A stretch of DNA of 64,000 nucleotides from Brevibacillus choshinensis. Its GTDB lineage: Bacteria > Bacillota > Bacilli > Brevibacillales > Brevibacillaceae. The stretch is from positions 65 to 64,064 of the forward strand of contig NZ_LJJB01000013.1 of NCBI RefSeq assembly GCF_001420695.1. The letters are read 5' to 3'. Shown piece by piece: positions 25,287 to 33,824 of the stretch. The first letter of the stretch is position 1. The number at the start of each line of letters is the position of its first letter. A program made the translations under genes and the position numbers. A model generated the notes under the pieces. The model did not search any database. It saw only the letters and a program-made list of their open reading frames with translations, and was not told the DNA's origin.

Positions 25287-26324
25287 TTACGCTTTCCAGA
25301 CGTCTGCGACGATTTCGTAGGAGTGGAGACGATCAGCGTGCTCGAACATTTGCGTGGTAATCATCAGCTCGTCCGCCTGCGTCGAGTTCAGCAGTTCCTG
25401 TAGTTCTTTTTTCACCGTGTCAGGACTTCCAATAATCGAGGAGCGTAGCTGAGATTGAACAGATAGCTTTTCAAACTCGCTCCACAGGTCATCCATGTCG
25501 TCGACAGGCGGTTGGATCGGTTTGAGATCGCCGCGAATGATATTCAGGAATGCCTGAAAATGAGAGGTAGCGAGTCTTTCTGCTTTTTCGTCCGTATCTG
25601 CAGCCATGACATTGACGCCGACCATCGCATATGGCTTATCCAACACGTCGGATGGACGGAAGCTGTGACGGTACGTCTGCAGGGCAGGCAACGTATAGTT
25701 CGGCGAAAAATGGCCGGCAAAGGCAAAAGGCAATCCGAGCATTCCGGCTAGACGAGCACTAAAATCACTGGAGCCAAGTAGCCAAATCGGGATATTCAGC
25801 CCTTCACCGGGAATAGCGCGAACGCCTACGGGAGAATCACTCAAGCTCGGGTTCAGATACTCACGCAGCTCTTGCAGTAGCTCAGGAAAATCTTCTCCGC
25901 CGATTCTCAGATCGCGGCGCAACGCACGCGCCGTACGTTGGTCTGCACCTGGCGCTCTTCCTAGGCCGAGATCGATACGTCCAGGATATAGTGATTCCAA
26001 GGTGCCGAACTGTTCTGCAATCACCAGAGGGGCATGATTAGGCAGCATGATTCCGCCGGAGCCGACACGTAGCTTGGTCGTTCCGCCAGCGATGTGCCCG
26101 ATTAAGACGGATGTAGCAGAGCTGGCTACGCTGGGCATGGAATGATGCTCTGCTAACCAGTAACGATGATAGCCCCACTTTTCCACATGCTGCGCCAGAT
26201 CGAGGCTTTTCTTGTACGATTCGGTGGCGTTGCTTCCTTCTACAATCGGTGCGAGATCTAGAACGGACAGGGGAATATCCCGGAGCTGTTTGGGTGCTTG
26301 GCGTTCATTTATTTGTTCGGACAT
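25287..26324 (-). CDS. LLM-class flavin-dependent oxidoreductase
   Basis: 345 residues. Bacterial luciferase-like fold: [10 protein letters not shown] at the start, [27 protein letters not shown] (about 53-79), [24 protein letters not shown] (about 86-109) and DLGLGRAPG near 117, a pattern typical of the YwcH/YvbT-like MsnO8 group. It uses reduced FMN (or F420) to oxidise an unknown substrate. AAAGGAGGT precedes the ATG. First gene of a two-gene operon with the TetR regulator. Confidence 0.9.
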   Translation of the reverse strand: MSEQINERQAPKQLRDIPLSVLDLAPIVEGSNATESYKKSLDLAQHVEKWGYHRYWLAEHHSMPSVASSATSVLIGHIAGGTTKLRVGSGGIMLPNHAPLVIAEQFGTLESLYPGRIDLGLGRAPGADQRTARALRRDLRIGGEDFPELLQELREYLNPSLSDSPVGVRAIPGEGLNIPIWLLGSSDFSARLAGMLGLPFAFAGHFSPNYTLPALQTYRHSFRPSDVLDKPYAMVGVNVMAADTDEKAERLATSHFQAFLNIIRGDLKPIQPPVDDMDDLWSEFEKLSVQSQLRSSIIGSPDTVKKELQELLNSTQADELMITTQMFEHADRLHSYEIVADVWKA

Positions 26325-26349
26325 GTATAGGAAACCTCCTTTGAAGGTT

Positions 26350-26407
26350 TGTTACTAGGTAGTAACAAGTGTATTTGCATCATACGAATCAGGTAAGCAG
26401 CTGTCAA
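26350..26407 (-). promoter_or_regulatory. promoter and TetR-type operator of the LLM/TetR operon
   Basis: Read on the minus strand: TTGACA (26407-26402), 17 bases, TATGAT (26384-26379), a near-consensus sigma-A promoter. A perfect palindrome TGTTACTA-GG-TAGTAACA lies at 26350-26367, just downstream of the start site, so a bound repressor would block early transcription. The likely ligand is the TetR protein of the same operon. Confidence 0.82.
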
Positions 26408-26737
26408 GGTATCGATGTTCGATCCAGCACATTGAAGGCACGTAAATAAAGGACTCCGCATAATTGTACAAGACTAATATGTGTAGTGGCGTTCACCCGT
26501 CCTTGTAGGTGTGCGGGAACGATTGCCTGACGCAGGCTAAGTGTGCTGATGCTAAACATGGATATGCCCAGCCCAAAGCAAAACTGGCCGGCTGAAAGAA
26601 CGAGGGCCGTCATTCCGTCCGAGCCAAATGCCATCGGCGCGAATGGTCCTCCGTATGCAGCGATTGTACAAGAGCTGATCACAACTGTACCCATTCCAAA
26701 CCGACGGAAGATGTTGGCGGGTCAACGTGGAATGCAA
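26404..26737 (-). pseudogene. remnant of an MFS transporter
   Basis: A minus-strand reading frame of about 96 codons encodes only the C-terminal part of an MFS carrier: two hydrophobic segments and SLRQAIVPAHLQGRVNAT, a signature of EntS-like exporters. Similar coding sequence continues in another frame upstream, suggesting frameshifts. The remaining ~300 residues are absent. The promoter of the neighbouring operon begins at its end. I take it as a decaying gene. Confidence 0.65.
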
Positions 26738-26803
26738 TGACGTTTATGAAGAACAGAGCAGGCCAATCGTGAGGAACTACGAATCGAAGAATGCTATCAT
26801 TCA

Positions 26804-26848
26804 TAAAAAAAGAGGATATATGCTCTAATGCAGAGCATGATATCCTCT
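26804..26848 (-). terminator. terminator after map
   Basis: Long hairpin AGAGGATATATGCTCT/AGAGCATGATATCCTCT with loop AATGC, followed on the minus strand by seven T. Confidence 0.9.
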
Positions 26849-26879
26849 ATTTATTTACGTCTAATGATTTCGCGTGGTT

Positions 26880-27626
26880 CTATTGTTTGGTCAAAATGAC
26901 AGGTCCATCCGCAGTAATGGCGATAGTGTGCTCATACTGGGCAGAAAGCTGGCCATCACGTGTACGTGCTGTCCAACCATCTTCATCGATTTTGGCGTGA
27001 TAGGTCCCGATGTTGAGCATAGGCTCAATCGTAATGACCATGCCTTCCTTCAGACGCTGTCCGCGTCCAGGAGGGCCAAAGTGGGGAACGTAAGGCTCCT
27101 CATGCATATCTTTTCCAATTCCATGACCGGTAAAGTCACGGACAACCGAGTATCCATTTGCCTGCGCAAAGGTCTGGATGGCGTGGGAAATGTCCCCGAT
27201 CCGATTGCCGACGACAGCCTGCTCGATGCCTAAGTACAGCGACTTTTCGGTTACCTCCAGAAGACGTTTGGCTTCCGGAGAAACGTTACCTACTTCATAT
27301 GACCAGGCCGAATCGGCGAGCCATCCGTCTTTTCGAACAACCATATCGATGGTTACAATATCACCGTCACGAAGCGGTTCTTTCTTGGGAAAACCATGGC
27401 AAATCACATCGTTTACAGAGCCGCAGGTCGCATACGGATAACCGGAATAACCTTTTTGCTCAGGGGTTGCTCCGTTTTTGACTAAGAACTCTTCCACAAA
27501 TTGATCAATGTCCCAGGTAGTTACGCCGGGACGAATCATCGTCTTAATCTCTCGATGGCAAGCAGCCAAAATACGTCCTGCTGCGCGCATCAATTCGATT
27601 TCTTCGGGTGTCTTGAGGATAATCAT
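26880..27626 (-). CDS. map: type I methionine aminopeptidase
   Basis: 248 residues. Removes the N-terminal Met from nascent proteins. The five metal ligands are present: Asp in VTIDMVVRKDG, Asp in LADSAWSY, His in TGHGIGKDMHEEP, Glu in VITIEPMLN and Glu in YEHTIAI. It is not in a ribosomal-protein operon, so it is probably a second copy, like YflG (MapB) in Bacillus subtilis. AAGGAGAG fixes ATG 27626 over an in-frame start 63 bases upstream. Confidence 0.95.
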   Translation of the reverse strand: MIILKTPEEIELMRAAGRILAACHREIKTMIRPGVTTWDIDQFVEEFLVKNGATPEQKGYSGYPYATCGSVNDVICHGFPKKEPLRDGDIVTIDMVVRKDGWLADSAWSYEVGNVSPEAKRLLEVTEKSLYLGIEQAVVGNRIGDISHAIQTFAQANGYSVVRDFTGHGIGKDMHEEPYVPHFGPPGRGQRLKEGMVITIEPMLNIGTYHAKIDEDGWTARTRDGQLSAQYEHTIAITADGPVILTKQ

Positions 27627-27844
27627 CGATTCTCTCCTTGTCCTCGCTTTTGATTCGCAGATAAGTGATAGAAGAATTCTTATCTGCACAAGTGCTCGAA
27701 GACTCCACCAAACAAGCTTAGGGGAGCCAAGCTATCTAATCTTCTCTATCCATTATATAGTGTAGACCGATTTTCGGCTAATTGCCACCGTGAAAACTGC
27801 GTGGTAGGATGAGGAAGAAATAATCAACCCGGGGGGTAGGAAGC

Positions 27845-28597
27845 ATGGACAAGTTTCAAGAACATCTGGCGAACTACCAGATACATGTAAAAGAAGACGC
27901 AGAAAAACGCGTCGCCTTTATTCGCGAGCAAATTGACGGACCAGGGTTGGGTGGAGCGGTCGTAGGTATTTCTGGTGGGATCGATAGTGCCGTGACAGCT
28001 GCGCTCTGTGTACGAGCACTTGGCAAGGAACGAGTCATCGGGGTTTGGTTGCCTGCCTATTCCCAAGATGTCCATGCAGAGGATGCACAGCGTCTGGCTG
28101 ATGAGATTGGCCTGAATCTGGTGACAGTTGACGTAGGAGCTGCCTTTGATGCGATTGTTCCTGCTATTGAAGGCGTGTTGACACTGGACGCGAAAACAAA
28201 AGGAAATACAAAGGCTCGACTGCGCATGACAGCCTTGTATGCGGTCGCCAACCAAAAAGGATACCTGGTAGTAGATACATGCAACCGTAGTGAAGTCTAC
28301 GTAGGATACATGACGAAGGGCGGCGATGGATTGGCTGACATCAATCCGGTTGCGAGCCTGACGAAGCATGAGGTGCGAATCCTGGCAGCAGAGCTGGGTG
28401 TGCCGACCACGATTATTACAAAGGCGCCATCTGCAGATTTGTGGGAAGGTCAAACGGACGAGCAGGAAATGGGCTTTACATATGAAGATCTGGATCGTCT
28501 CCTCATTACAGGTGAGACAAGACCAGAGGCAAAAGAACGTATTGAGTACCTCCATCGCATTTCCGAACATAAGCGTAAATTGATGCCGGAAATTTAA
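27845..28597 (+). CDS. nadE: NAD(+) synthetase, short ammonia-dependent form
   Basis: 250 residues. Makes NAD from nicotinate adenine dinucleotide, ATP and ammonia. The PP-loop GISGGIDSAVT (41-51) binds ATP; VDTCNRSEVYVGYMTKGGDGLADINP (near 142) and KAPSADLWEGQTDE (near 198) are family signatures. There is no glutaminase domain, so ammonia is the expected nitrogen donor. It is about 20 residues shorter than Bacillus subtilis NadE. GGGGGGTAGGAAGC precedes the ATG. Confidence 0.95.
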   Translation: MDKFQEHLANYQIHVKEDAEKRVAFIREQIDGPGLGGAVVGISGGIDSAVTAALCVRALGKERVIGVWLPAYSQDVHAEDAQRLADEIGLNLVTVDVGAAFDAIVPAIEGVLTLDAKTKGNTKARLRMTALYAVANQKGYLVVDTCNRSEVYVGYMTKGGDGLADINPVASLTKHEVRILAAELGVPTTIITKAPSADLWEGQTDEQEMGFTYEDLDRLLITGETRPEAKERIEYLHRISEHKRKLMPEI

Positions 28598-28620
28598 TGG
28601 TTGGGTTACAGAGCCAACAG

Positions 28621-28649
28621 TTGATTCCTGGGCGATTTTGTACGATAAT
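28621..28649 (+). promoter_or_regulatory. sigma-A promoter
   Basis: TTGATT (28621-28626), 17 bases, GATAAT (28644-28649). It lies about 40 bases before the small gene at 28691. Confidence 0.6.
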
Positions 28650-28690
28650 AGAAGTTATGCACAGATCTATCTGAGAAAGAGGTGGAACAG

Positions 28691-28912
28691 ATGTCGACGA
28701 CTGAATTGATGCTGAGAACAAGTCTGGAAGGACGTGTGAAGCGTACGTTGCAAACGTACTTCCGTCGCCCCAACTACGTGTTGATCAGTGAAAGCCTGGG
28801 AGCGAACGGCCTGTCCCCAGAGCAAGTGGAAGTAACCCTGGAGCTCTTGAAGCAAGATAGTACCGTTGCCGAAATCATGGAGCAACTGCGGGATAAAGGC
28901 TACTTCGCATAA
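28691..28912 (+). CDS. small conserved-looking protein of unknown function
   Basis: 73 residues, mostly helical, with no signal or membrane segment. ELMLRTSLEGRVKRTLQTYFRRPNYVLIS occupies the first half, and VTLELLKQDSTVAEIMEQLRDKGYFA the second. No family recognised. AGAGGTGG at 28678-28685 favours ATG 28691 over a GTG within that site. Own promoter and strong terminator indicate a single-gene unit. Confidence 0.7.
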   Translation: MSTTELMLRTSLEGRVKRTLQTYFRRPNYVLISESLGANGLSPEQVEVTLELLKQDSTVAEIMEQLRDKGYFA

Positions 28913-28928
28913 TGGTATGAACCAAATG

Positions 28929-28974
28929 AAAAGACCGGTCTGACGTATTACGCAGTCAGAACCGGTCTTTTTTT
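28929..28974. terminator. bidirectional terminator
   Basis: Stem AAGACCGGTCTGAC/GTCAGAACCGGTCTT with a 10-base loop, T-run on plus and shorter T-rich tail on minus. It lies between converging genes. Confidence 0.88.
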
Positions 28975-29011
28975 GTAAGCGAGGATCAGGCAGGGACAAT
29001 CCAAGTCTTTT

Positions 29012-29503
29012 TCAAGAAGTGGATCGTCCTTGTACCGAGCGTCGCATTTTTTTGCGACGATATAACTGTAAGGCAGCGTGAACGATAAAGTAGCTGGATA
29101 TTGCGACAACAAAACCCATCACAGCACTACCTGTAAAGTAGGCAAGACCTGTGTCTTTCATCCACAAAAGCCATTTTTCCCACGGTGGCATTTCTCCACC
29201 ATGGACGAGGTGCTCATTTAATGGTTTGCCGACAATCGCGTACCCAATCTTGTAGTTGATTACCATGAAGACTGGCAATACGAGCTTGCCAATGACAAAA
29301 GCGATCAATCCAGCAGGTATGCTGGCTCGAAAAAATTTTAATAAAGGAAACAACAATAGGAACGCCAGACCGAAAGTAGGTAGTGTTATGAATTCGACGA
29401 AAATACCAATTGAAAAGCCACGGGCGACAAAAGAAGGTGCACCCTTCATTCGAATCAGCTTGTAATATTCGTACTTCAATTTGCGGTAGATTTTTTTCCA
29501 CAT
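29012..29503 (-). CDS. DUF2062 membrane protein
   Basis: 163 residues. A basic amphipathic N-terminus (KKIYRKLKYEYYKLIRMKG) is followed by three to four hydrophobic segments. GAPSFVARGFSIGIFVEFITLPTFGLAFLL is the DUF2062 signature. Function is unknown; some relatives are fused to glycosyltransferases. It begins a leader region containing a large hairpin. Confidence 0.8.
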   Translation of the reverse strand: MWKKIYRKLKYEYYKLIRMKGAPSFVARGFSIGIFVEFITLPTFGLAFLLLFPLLKFFRASIPAGLIAFVIGKLVLPVFMVINYKIGYAIVGKPLNEHLVHGGEMPPWEKWLLWMKDTGLAYFTGSAVMGFVVAISSYFIVHAALQLYRRKKMRRSVQGRSTS

Positions 29504-29549
29504 CCGGCCTGTCCCTCGTTTTATCCCGTTTCTATTTATCTAGCTAATT

Positions 29550-29604
29550 ATAGCGAATCGGCCTTTGGAAAGCCACGGGCACTTGCACATGATTCGCTAT
29601 TTTT
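29550..29604 (+). other. 50-nt hairpin with T-tail in an intergenic leader
   Basis: Perfect 10-bp arms ATAGCGAATC/GATTCGCTAT enclose 30 bases with an inner GGC..TTTGGAAA..GCC fold; five T follow on the plus strand, so it looks like a terminator. No plus-strand gene precedes it. On the minus strand the same arm includes TATAAT and could be a promoter for the DUF2062 gene. Confidence 0.4.
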
Positions 29605-29702
29605 CTACAAAAAGTGCATTCATACGCAACGTAAATCGTGCTGCATTCTTCGTGAACTAGGTAAACGTACAACGAGGGCGAAATAAAGTCAACCGGGCTG
29701 AT

Positions 29703-29731
29703 TTGAGAAAGGTGTAATCTTTTGGCATAAT
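29703..29731 (+). promoter_or_regulatory. sigma-A promoter of the DedA operon
   Basis: TTGAGA (29703-29708), 17 bases, CATAAT (29726-29731), predicting a start about 20 bases before the first GTG of the DedA gene. Confidence 0.6.
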
Positions 29732-29757
29732 GAGTGTAGGGCAGACAGGCCGGAAAA

Positions 29758-30399
29758 GTGGTGACGCATGTGGAAGAGATGATGGCGAGTTTTGGCGGTT
29801 ATATTACGCAGTATGGATATGGAGCACTGTTTGGTTTGTTTTTTCTGGGGATTCTGGGAATGCCTCTTCCAGAAGAAACGTTGCTCGTTTTTTCCGGATT
29901 TCTTGTCTCTACGGGCAAACTGGAGTATTGGCCTACCTTTTTCGTTTGTTTTCTCGGTTCAGTAACAGCAATGACAGCAGCATACTGGATTGGGAGAACA
30001 CTCGGGTTTCCTTTTCTCGAGCGTTATGGCAAACGAATGGGAATGGGATACACCGTCTACAAAAAAACCGAGGATTGGTTTAATCGGGTAGGAAAGTGGG
30101 CGCTACCTGTCGGCTACTTTATTCCAGGAGTACGGCAGTTTACGGCATATTTTGCCGGAATTACGCGGTTGCCGTTTCCAACCTTTATGCTTTACACATA
30201 CGTAGGAGGTCTTTTTTGGAGCCTTCTGTTTGTCACGCTAGGCTGGCAGCTAGGGGAACGCTGGGATGATGTGTTTGATCTCATTTCCCGCAACCTCGCT
30301 ATCTTTTTCCTTGCTGTGCTGGCTGTTATCGCCATTTGGTCGTACATTCGGCATAAACAAAATGCGGCGAGAAAACCAAAAAGGGAGGAATCGCAATGA
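29758..30399 (+). CDS. DedA-family membrane protein
   Basis: 213 residues. The SNARE-associated/DedA core is present: GILGMPLPEETLLVFSGFLVSTG (about 31-53), TAAYWIGRTLGFPFLERYG, and the arginine/proline signature GYFIPGVRQFTAYFAGITRLPFPTFM (about 118-143). DedA proteins act in lipid-carrier or phospholipid translocation and membrane-potential homeostasis. Basic C-terminal tail. The start is uncertain between GTG 29758, GTG 29761 and ATG 29779, none with a strong ribosome binding site. Its stop overlaps the next ATG by 4 bases. Confidence 0.88.
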   Translation: MVTHVEEMMASFGGYITQYGYGALFGLFFLGILGMPLPEETLLVFSGFLVSTGKLEYWPTFFVCFLGSVTAMTAAYWIGRTLGFPFLERYGKRMGMGYTVYKKTEDWFNRVGKWALPVGYFIPGVRQFTAYFAGITRLPFPTFMLYTYVGGLFWSLLFVTLGWQLGERWDDVFDLISRNLAIFFLAVLAVIAIWSYIRHKQNAARKPKREESQ

Positions 30400-30989
30400 A
30401 CGAAGAGGATCGCAAACCGGAAGAAAACGGCATGACAGAGGATAATCACAAGGCCAAGGCCGAAGAAAATCACAAGCCCGAAGAAAAAACACTGGAAAAC
30501 TTGCCTTCCGTGCGTCAAACGCAAGAGCTGATTCCCGTCGTTCTACCTGAAAAGCATCAGCGCTTTTACGATAAACTCCGTGAAAAAATCGAGAGCTTCA
30601 TTAAGGATAAAGGGGTCAATGATACAGTCGCCAGCTATATCTTATTGGCTCCGGACCTGTTCGTCCTACTTGCCCGCCTGATGCTGGACAAGCGTGTGAG
30701 TGTACCGTCCAAAGCGATTGCGGGCGTTGCCGTAGCGTATTTCATCGCGCCGATTGATTTCATTCCAGAAGTGCTTGTCGGCGGTTTTGGATTACTGGAT
30801 GACGTGATTCTGGCAGTGTACGCCTTGCGTCGCATTCTCGTAGATGTGGATGAAACGATCGTTCGCGAGCACTGGAATGGGGAAGAGGATTTGCTCGGGG
30901 TGATTACCAAGGTCATCAAATCGGCCGATGATCTGGTCGGGAAAAAGATCGTGAAAAAGCTAGAAGAGACGCTGTTTCGAAAAAAATAG
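30396..30989 (+). CDS. DUF1232 (YkvA-like) protein
   Basis: 197 residues. A hydrophilic, Glu/Lys-rich N-terminal tail of about 40 residues precedes the DUF1232 core with SVPSKAIAGVAVAYFIAPIDFIPEVLVGGFGLLDDVILAVYALRRIL (about 103-149). Function unknown. AAAGGGAGGAATCGC precedes the ATG, which overlaps the DedA stop (ATGA), so the two are coupled. Confidence 0.82.
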   Translation: MNEEDRKPEENGMTEDNHKAKAEENHKPEEKTLENLPSVRQTQELIPVVLPEKHQRFYDKLREKIESFIKDKGVNDTVASYILLAPDLFVLLARLMLDKRVSVPSKAIAGVAVAYFIAPIDFIPEVLVGGFGLLDDVILAVYALRRILVDVDETIVREHWNGEEDLLGVITKVIKSADDLVGKKIVKKLEETLFRKK

Positions 30990-31007
30990 GCTGGGATGGG
31001 AGAGCAG

Positions 31008-31952
31008 ATGAAATATTTAGCGGAGTATCAGGAAGGAGAGCGGGTTGTCGCTTTTTGCCTGGTGAAATCAAAAGAATCCGGTGTGGCCAGTAATCAGAGT
31101 GAGTATCTCAATCTGGAGCTGGGTGATCGCTCCGGGACGATCATGGCAAAGCTATGGGATGTCAACGCAGAATTGAAGGAATCGATCGTAGTCAAAGCAG
31201 TTGTCAAAATCGATGCCACGGTACAAAATTATCGCGGGAAGAAACAACTCGTTATTCAGCGGATCAGACCTGCGTCTTCTTCAGACGAGGTGCTCATGGA
31301 GTCGCTGATTCCCATTTCCCCTGTTCCGGTTAACGAGCTGTGGGAAAAGCTGGAGAACACGGTCGAAAGTTTGCAGAGCAAGACGCTGCAGGCCATCATC
31401 AAGGATGCTTTGTCCAGTGAAGAGATCAGTGACCGACTGCGTCACTACCCAGCAGGCGTGCGTATGCATCACAGCTACTATCACGGATTGCTCGAGCATA
31501 TCGTTTCGTTGTTGACGGCAGCTGAAAGGCTCTTGCCGCTCTATCCACAGGTCGACAGAGATGTGCTATACGCTACTTGCATCATGCATGACATCGGGAA
31601 ATTGTACGAGCTCTCCGATCCGATCGCACCGGATTACACGACACCTGGTCAATTGATTGGACATTTGGTTATGGGTGTGGAAATCGTGAGCGGGATTTGC
31701 CGCGAGCTCGATATTCCTCTGGGCGATGCAGAAGTATTGCATCTCAAGCACTGCATCCTCAGTCATCATGGTGAAGTGGAAAATGGTTGGGGAAGTGCCG
31801 TATCCGGAAAAACACCTACTGCGGTCCTTTTTCATTATCTCGATCAGATTGACAGCAAGATGAACGCCTTGGGCCAGACATTGGCTGACGCAGGCGAGGA
31901 AGAATGGGCGTATGCCGGAGTGCTCAGAAGAAAAGTGTGGCGTGGTTATTAA
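31008..31952 (+). CDS. yhaM: 3'-5' exoribonuclease YhaM family
   Basis: 314 residues. An N-terminal OB-fold (about 1-95, LNLELGDRSGTIMAKLWD) binds nucleic acid and a C-terminal HD domain carries the metal site: HHSYYHGLLEHIVS (near 150), CIMHDIGKLYE (near 184), HLVMGVEIV and CILSHHGEVENG. YhaM trims RNA, and ssDNA, from the 3' end with Mn2+. GGGAGAG lies 5 bases before ATG 31008; ATG 30996 is an alternative. Follows the DUF1232 gene closely and ends with a terminator. Confidence 0.9.
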   Translation: MKYLAEYQEGERVVAFCLVKSKESGVASNQSEYLNLELGDRSGTIMAKLWDVNAELKESIVVKAVVKIDATVQNYRGKKQLVIQRIRPASSSDEVLMESLIPISPVPVNELWEKLENTVESLQSKTLQAIIKDALSSEEISDRLRHYPAGVRMHHSYYHGLLEHIVSLLTAAERLLPLYPQVDRDVLYATCIMHDIGKLYELSDPIAPDYTTPGQLIGHLVMGVEIVSGICRELDIPLGDAEVLHLKHCILSHHGEVENGWGSAVSGKTPTAVLFHYLDQIDSKMNALGQTLADAGEEEWAYAGVLRRKVWRGY

Positions 31953-31963
31953 TTCACAAGATG

Positions 31964-31998
31964 TAGTCGTCTGTAATCATACAGGCGACTATTTTTTT
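31964..31998 (+). terminator. terminator of the DedA-YhaM operon
   Basis: Stem TAGTCGTCTGT/ACAGGCGACTA with a 6-base loop and seven T. Confidence 0.9.
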
Positions 31999-32068
31999 AG
32001 TACAAAAGAAACGTTTTCCAGAATGTAACCGTCTTTATTAGGAACTACTTCAAAAGGGAGGAGTACAC

Positions 32069-33619
32069 ATGAAAAAATGGAACAAGGCTGCTTTTTTAGT
32101 GGTAGCTGCCAGTTTGCTCGCAACATCTGCTGTATTAACCGGACCAACATCTGCTTATGCGATCAACAAAAGCGAGGCAGAAGTCATACCATTACCAGCA
32201 GACCTGGTACAGGTACTTAAAGATCTGAAAGAAGACTATGTACCGGCCCTAGGTAACTTGCATACGGATTCGTTTGTCAAAGACGGTTCTGAATACCGGA
32301 TTGCGCTTTCCGATAAGAAGAGCAAGATCACTGCAGGGATCTCACTCTCCCTCGTTGTAGATGAGAATGGAAACATCCTGTCCCTCGAACTGTCTGATCC
32401 GGATCGTGATAAGACCAAACATTTTGACAAAGAGGTACAATACAAACAGGCAGTCAGCTTCATTCGGGAGCAAGTCGGTATCGATCATGCTGTCGCCTCG
32501 CAAGGATTCCTGTCCACACGCAAGGGAACAGGAACAGAGAATTTGATGGTGGTTCCTTTTTATCAGAAACAAAACGATATCCCAGTGAAAAAACAAATGG
32601 GGGAGGTCATGGTAGACGCTGACGGTCAAATCGTAAAGTTTTATCAAAAGAAACAGAAGCTCCCTCTCGTCCTAGACATAGCGGACCCGAAGAAAGCTGT
32701 AGCGAACGGTCTTGCCAAACAATCGTGGGAAGAAGCTCTGTCGATGAAGCTCGTCTACGATCAGGAAAAGGCGAAGCTCGTTTACATCCCTGAGAATGAG
32801 CCGATGATCGATAGCTTGACAGGTCAAGTCGTCCCTGACATCTACGTTGAGGACCAAGAAGAGCTGAAAATCAAAGGAACCGCTACAAAAGACTTGTGGA
32901 AAGATCAAAAGAACTTGGAAAAAATGCTCAGCGAAAGCTTAAATCTGACCGTCAGCCGACTCAAATACGATTTCGTGACGGAAAAGGATAAAAAGAGCGA
33001 CATCGATGTGTACGAATGGAAATCCGTTGTGAATGAGACTGCAACAATCACGCTAGACCGTAAGACGCGTACGCCGATCCAGGTTAAATTGGATGGGCAA
33101 GCCGAAGCGATACCGGAAAAGCCGCTCACCGTTAACGAAGGCAAGAAATTGGCATTGCAATACGTCGAGAAGTATTTGCTCACGAACGAGCAGTCCTTTG
33201 AATTGAAAACGACTAGTTTGACTGACAAATTGCCTGCGTGGGTGGATCAGGAGCAGGGACGACTTCAGCCTTCGTACCGTTTTGATTTTTATCCACAAAC
33301 CGATGGAATCCCTACGAAAAAACCGCTCTATACGATTGAGATCGACGCCAATAAAGGCAAAGTCGTTCTGGTCCGAGTGTCTGATACCGTCAGTCCGCCA
33401 AGCAATCTGAACCAAAAGGGATTGATCGGTGAAAAGCAAGCAAAAGAATCGTTCCTGAAGACAGTCTATCTGCGTCAGGATTACTGGTACGCAAAAGCAG
33501 GCAATCAGACAGCAGATATCCCACAGCTCGTTTACGTAGCGACAGAAAGCAGTCTCTCCCATGCGATCGATGCACACAGCGGCGCTACAGAAGACGATTG
33601 GCTGGAGTGGGAAGAATAA
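32069..33619 (+). CDS. exported YcdB/YcdC-repeat protein
   Basis: 516 residues. Signal peptide (about 1-31, cleavage after AYA). The mature protein alternates helix-strand units of the YcdB/YcdC (PepSY-like) type: a first unit near 110-200 (QAVSFIREQVGID...KQMGEVMVDADGQIVKF) and a second near 355-440 (EGKKLALQYVEKYL...KPLYTIEIDANKGKVVLV), with a third partial one at the end. Function unknown; PepSY-like domains often inhibit proteases or act in the cell wall. GGGAGGAG precedes the ATG. Single-gene unit. Confidence 0.82.
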   Translation: MKKWNKAAFLVVAASLLATSAVLTGPTSAYAINKSEAEVIPLPADLVQVLKDLKEDYVPALGNLHTDSFVKDGSEYRIALSDKKSKITAGISLSLVVDENGNILSLELSDPDRDKTKHFDKEVQYKQAVSFIREQVGIDHAVASQGFLSTRKGTGTENLMVVPFYQKQNDIPVKKQMGEVMVDADGQIVKFYQKKQKLPLVLDIADPKKAVANGLAKQSWEEALSMKLVYDQEKAKLVYIPENEPMIDSLTGQVVPDIYVEDQEELKIKGTATKDLWKDQKNLEKMLSESLNLTVSRLKYDFVTEKDKKSDIDVYEWKSVVNETATITLDRKTRTPIQVKLDGQAEAIPEKPLTVNEGKKLALQYVEKYLLTNEQSFELKTTSLTDKLPAWVDQEQGRLQPSYRFDFYPQTDGIPTKKPLYTIEIDANKGKVVLVRVSDTVSPPSNLNQKGLIGEKQAKESFLKTVYLRQDYWYAKAGNQTADIPQLVYVATESSLSHAIDAHSGATEDDWLEWEE

Positions 33620-33626
33620 GAGTGTA

Positions 33627-33655
33627 AGTCTGGCATCTTTGTGCCAGGCTTTTCT
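33627..33655 (+). terminator. terminator after the YcdB-type gene
   Basis: Stem GTCTGGCA/TGCCAGGC with loop TCTTTG and TTTTCTT. Confidence 0.88.
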
Positions 33656-33824
33656 TATACGTTTGAATCATAGCGGACAACCACGCTCCGCAGGTTTCAG
33701 GCACCTTAATTATCGGAATAGAGAAACACTTTGTACGAGGTAGGATTTTTTTTCTTTTTGTAGAATAACTCTTTGATTCCCATTTGATTGGCAAACAACG
33801 CCGGTCACGAGAAGGAGAAAGTTC

